Shown here: piece after piece, positions 4,230 to 5,466 of the stretch
Numbering within the stretch: the stretch's first letter is position 1
Layout of the letters: every line of letters starts with the position of its first letter
Source of the DNA: Candidatus Omnitrophota bacterium
GTDB taxonomy: Bacteria > Omnitrophota > Gorgyraeia > Gorgyraeales > Gorgyraeaceae
Length of the DNA stretch: 5,466 nt
NCBI GenBank assembly: GCA_013202925.1
Contig: JABMRA010000031.1
Location: forward strand, 1-5,466
Reading direction: 5' to 3'
The notes under the pieces: generated by a model
Database searches by the model: none
Seen by the model: the letters and a program-made list of their open reading frames with translations, nothing else
What the model was told of the DNA's origin: nothing
Made by a program: the position numbers and the translations under genes

Positions 4230-4957
4230 GATTTAAAAACACCTAATGGGTAATACTTTACCATGTCCCCCGCTACCCATTTAATGGAATCGCGAGGCGA
4301 AAGGCCTAAATAGGTAGGGCACTGGGAAAGCACCTCGACAATAGAAAAACCTACTCCATTGATCTGATTCTGGAACGCCTTCTTTATTGCCTTTTTTGCC
4401 TTTAAGATATTTTGCGGGGCGTGGACCGAAACCCTTTCTGCATACGATACCCCTGGCAGGATTGACAATAGCTCGCATACCTTGAGCGGAAAACCGTCTC
4501 TTTTCTGGTCCCGGCCAAAAGGCGTAGTGCTTGTTTTCTGCTTCAACATCGTCGTAGGCGCCATCTGCCCGCCTGTCATCCCATAGACCGCATTATTAAC
4601 GAATATAATGGTTATATTCTCTCCCCTATTTGCTGCATGGATTATCTCTGCAGTGCCTATTGCTGCAAGATCCCCGTCACCCTGATATCCAAAAACTATT
4701 GTTTCCGGACTCACCCTCTTTATGCCTGTGGCAACTGCTGGTACGCGGCCATGAGCAGCCTCTGTTACATCAAAATCCCAGTAATCATAAGCTATCACTG
4801 CGCAGCCGACAGGAGCTATCCCCACCACCTTTTCTCTTATACCCAATTCATCGATTACTTCACAAATGATCCGGTGCACTACGCCGTGGCCGCACCCAGA
4901 GCAATAATGGGTCTGCGCGTCTTTCATGCTTTTTGGTCTTGAGAATGTCTTATCCAT
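4226..4957 (-). CDS. 2-oxoacid:ferredoxin oxidoreductase, beta (TPP-binding) subunit (KorB/VorA-like)
   Basis: A 243-residue catalytic subunit that binds thiamine pyrophosphate. Cysteines in HYCSGCGHG (C19, C22) and GCA (C52) are placed like the iron-sulfur ligands of this family. GYQGDGDLAAIGTAE (GDGD at 93-96) followed by NNAVYGMTGGQ (from 121) is the TPP/Mg2+ site. The closing segment QCPTYLGLSP and the final YYPLGVFKS match the KorB-type subgroup rather than pyruvate-specific enzymes. Length is normal and no key residue is missing. The ATG lies 3 nt after the alpha-subunit stop and the gene ends in a 4-nt overlap with the gamma subunit, so the three should be made in equal amounts. The 2-oxoglutarate enzyme is the first guess; branched-chain 2-oxoacids remain possible. 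Confidence 0.94.
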   Translation of the reverse strand: MDKTFSRPKSMKDAQTHYCSGCGHGVVHRIICEVIDELGIREKVVGIAPVGCAVIAYDYWDFDVTEAAHGRVPAVATGIKRVSPETIVFGYQGDGDLAAIGTAEIIHAANRGENITIIFVNNAVYGMTGGQMAPTTMLKQKTSTTPFGRDQKRDGFPLKVCELLSILPGVSYAERVSVHAPQNILKAKKAIKKAFQNQINGVGFSIVEVLSQCPTYLGLSPRDSIKWVAGDMVKYYPLGVFKS

Positions 4958-4960
4958 ATC

Positions 4961-5466
4961 TTATCCAAGCATTAGTTTGCTGATTATCTCGTCCTCTGTG
5001 GGCACGCCTCCGCCAGAGCGGCCGTAAAAATGGACCGGTTTCCTGCAATCTATGCTGAGCTTGACATCCTCCACCATCTGACCGCAGCTCATCTCTACTA
5101 CAAAAAATGCATCGACCGTATCAGCCAATTTCCTTAATTGCGTTTCCGGAAACGGCCACAAGGTTACTGGCCTGAGGAGGCCCACCTTTTTCCCGTCCCT
5201 GCGGAGCCTTTCAACAATATTTCTGCAGATCCTGCTTGTAGTACCATAGGCCACCAGCATAATTTTGGCGTCATCCCCATATAAGATCTCGCACTTCACT
5301 TCTTTGTCTTTAATCTCTGCGTATTTTTTTTGCAGCTTCTCGTTTAATCTCTCCAGCGCCCCTTCTTCCAGCAAAAGCGAACGTATAATCCTCGGGCTTC
5401 TGCCTTTACAGCCATCCAAAACCCAGCCTTTCCTGACTTCTGTCTTCTGACTTCTGACTTCTGTCT
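4961..5466 (-). CDS. 2-oxoacid:ferredoxin oxidoreductase, alpha subunit, C-terminal part (KorA/VorB-like), partial
   Basis: The frame is open to the right edge, so about 167 C-terminal residues of a protein usually near 350 are seen. A TTG at 5419 is an internal leucine, not a start. GRSPRIIRSLLLEEGALERL (a linker helix), IMLVAYGTTSRICRNIVERL, VGLLRPVTLWPFPETQL, FFVVEMSCGQMVEDVKLS and VHFYGRSGGGVPTEDEI are the ordered signatures of the C-terminal (transketolase-like domain II) half of VorB/KorA-type alpha subunits. The N-terminal TPP-pyrimidine-binding half and the promoter, probably with a small ferredoxin-type subunit gene, lie outside the window. The first residues visible come from a heptanucleotide repeat (5434-5466) and occupy the usual proline-rich linker before the conserved KGR motif. 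First of three tightly packed subunit genes here. Confidence 0.9.
   Translation of the reverse strand, partial: TEVRSQKTEVRKGWVLDGCKGRSPRIIRSLLLEEGALERLNEKLQKKYAEIKDKEVKCEILYGDDAKIMLVAYGTTSRICRNIVERLRRDGKKVGLLRPVTLWPFPETQLRKLADTVDAFFVVEMSCGQMVEDVKLSIDCRKPVHFYGRSGGGVPTEDEIISKLMLG
5434..5466. repeat. Heptanucleotide tandem repeat inside the alpha-subunit gene
   Basis: On the forward strand TGACTTC, TGTCTTC, TGACTTC, TGACTTC and a partial TGTCT run without interruption to the window edge, about 4.7 units of 7 nt differing only at A/T in the third position. On the coding strand it reads in frame as TEVRSQK-TEVRK. It may continue beyond the edge. Three units equal 21 nt or 7 residues, so only changes by multiples of three units keep the frame. 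Confidence 0.85.

Noticed and set aside
2376..4942. Several forward-strand frames of 65-115 codons opposite gltX and the oxidoreductase genes
   Set aside because: All mirror well-supported minus-strand genes and have no family features of their own.
5417..5419. TTG as the start codon of the alpha-subunit gene
   Set aside because: The frame is open through to the window edge, and the protein is far too short and lacks its N-terminal half if it starts there; the TTG is an internal leucine codon.
5434..5466. CRISPR array
   Set aside because: The repeats are 7 nt with no spacers, a simple tandem repeat; no other regularly spaced repeats exist in the window.

Overview
The window looks like bacterial chromosomal DNA of moderate GC from an anaerobe. 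The main evidence is a three-subunit 2-oxoacid:ferredoxin oxidoreductase operon and a tRNA-Gln with a U1-A72 first pair beside glutamyl-tRNA synthetase, which points to transamidation-based Gln-tRNA synthesis. The gene style and the short inverted repeats would fit an uncultured candidate phylum such as Omnitrophota. That placement is an impression, not something the sequence proves. Every intact gene is on the minus strand, so the transcribed order runs from high to low coordinates.

Core block (about 5466 to 1837): the 3' part of the oxidoreductase alpha subunit, then the beta and gamma subunits, gltX and a small PilZ protein. They are separated by 3 nt, -4 nt, about -14 nt and 6 nt, which is the layout of one transcription unit. 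An intrinsic terminator overlaps the pilZ stop codon. After about 160 bp comes tRNA-Gln(CUG) with an encoded CCA end, then a run of stem-loops and a second intrinsic terminator at 1683-1716.

Accessory block (about 1680 to 1): immediately after the tRNA-Gln terminator is an 80-nt 5' stub of a group IIC intron, in the position this class favours. It joins a protein-coding scrap of about 40 codons. Next is a complete Phd/PIN (VapBC-like) toxin-antitoxin operon with a good promoter, an ATGA overlap and its own terminator. A 34-bp palindrome follows, then a promoter driving an orphan Xre/MbcA/ParS-type antitoxin (DUF2384). At the left edge, convergent with that antitoxin, is the N-terminal stub of an IS200/IS605-type TnpB. 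The tRNA therefore separates conserved metabolism and translation genes from a zone of mobile-element debris and toxin-antitoxin genes.

Points of most interest: the intron scar at the terminator; a GluRS lacking the usual zinc-binding/acceptor-contacting insertion and carrying PLSKR in place of KLSKR; a heptanucleotide tandem repeat running in frame through the interdomain linker of the oxidoreductase alpha subunit; and the antitoxin without a visible partner beside the TnpB fragment.
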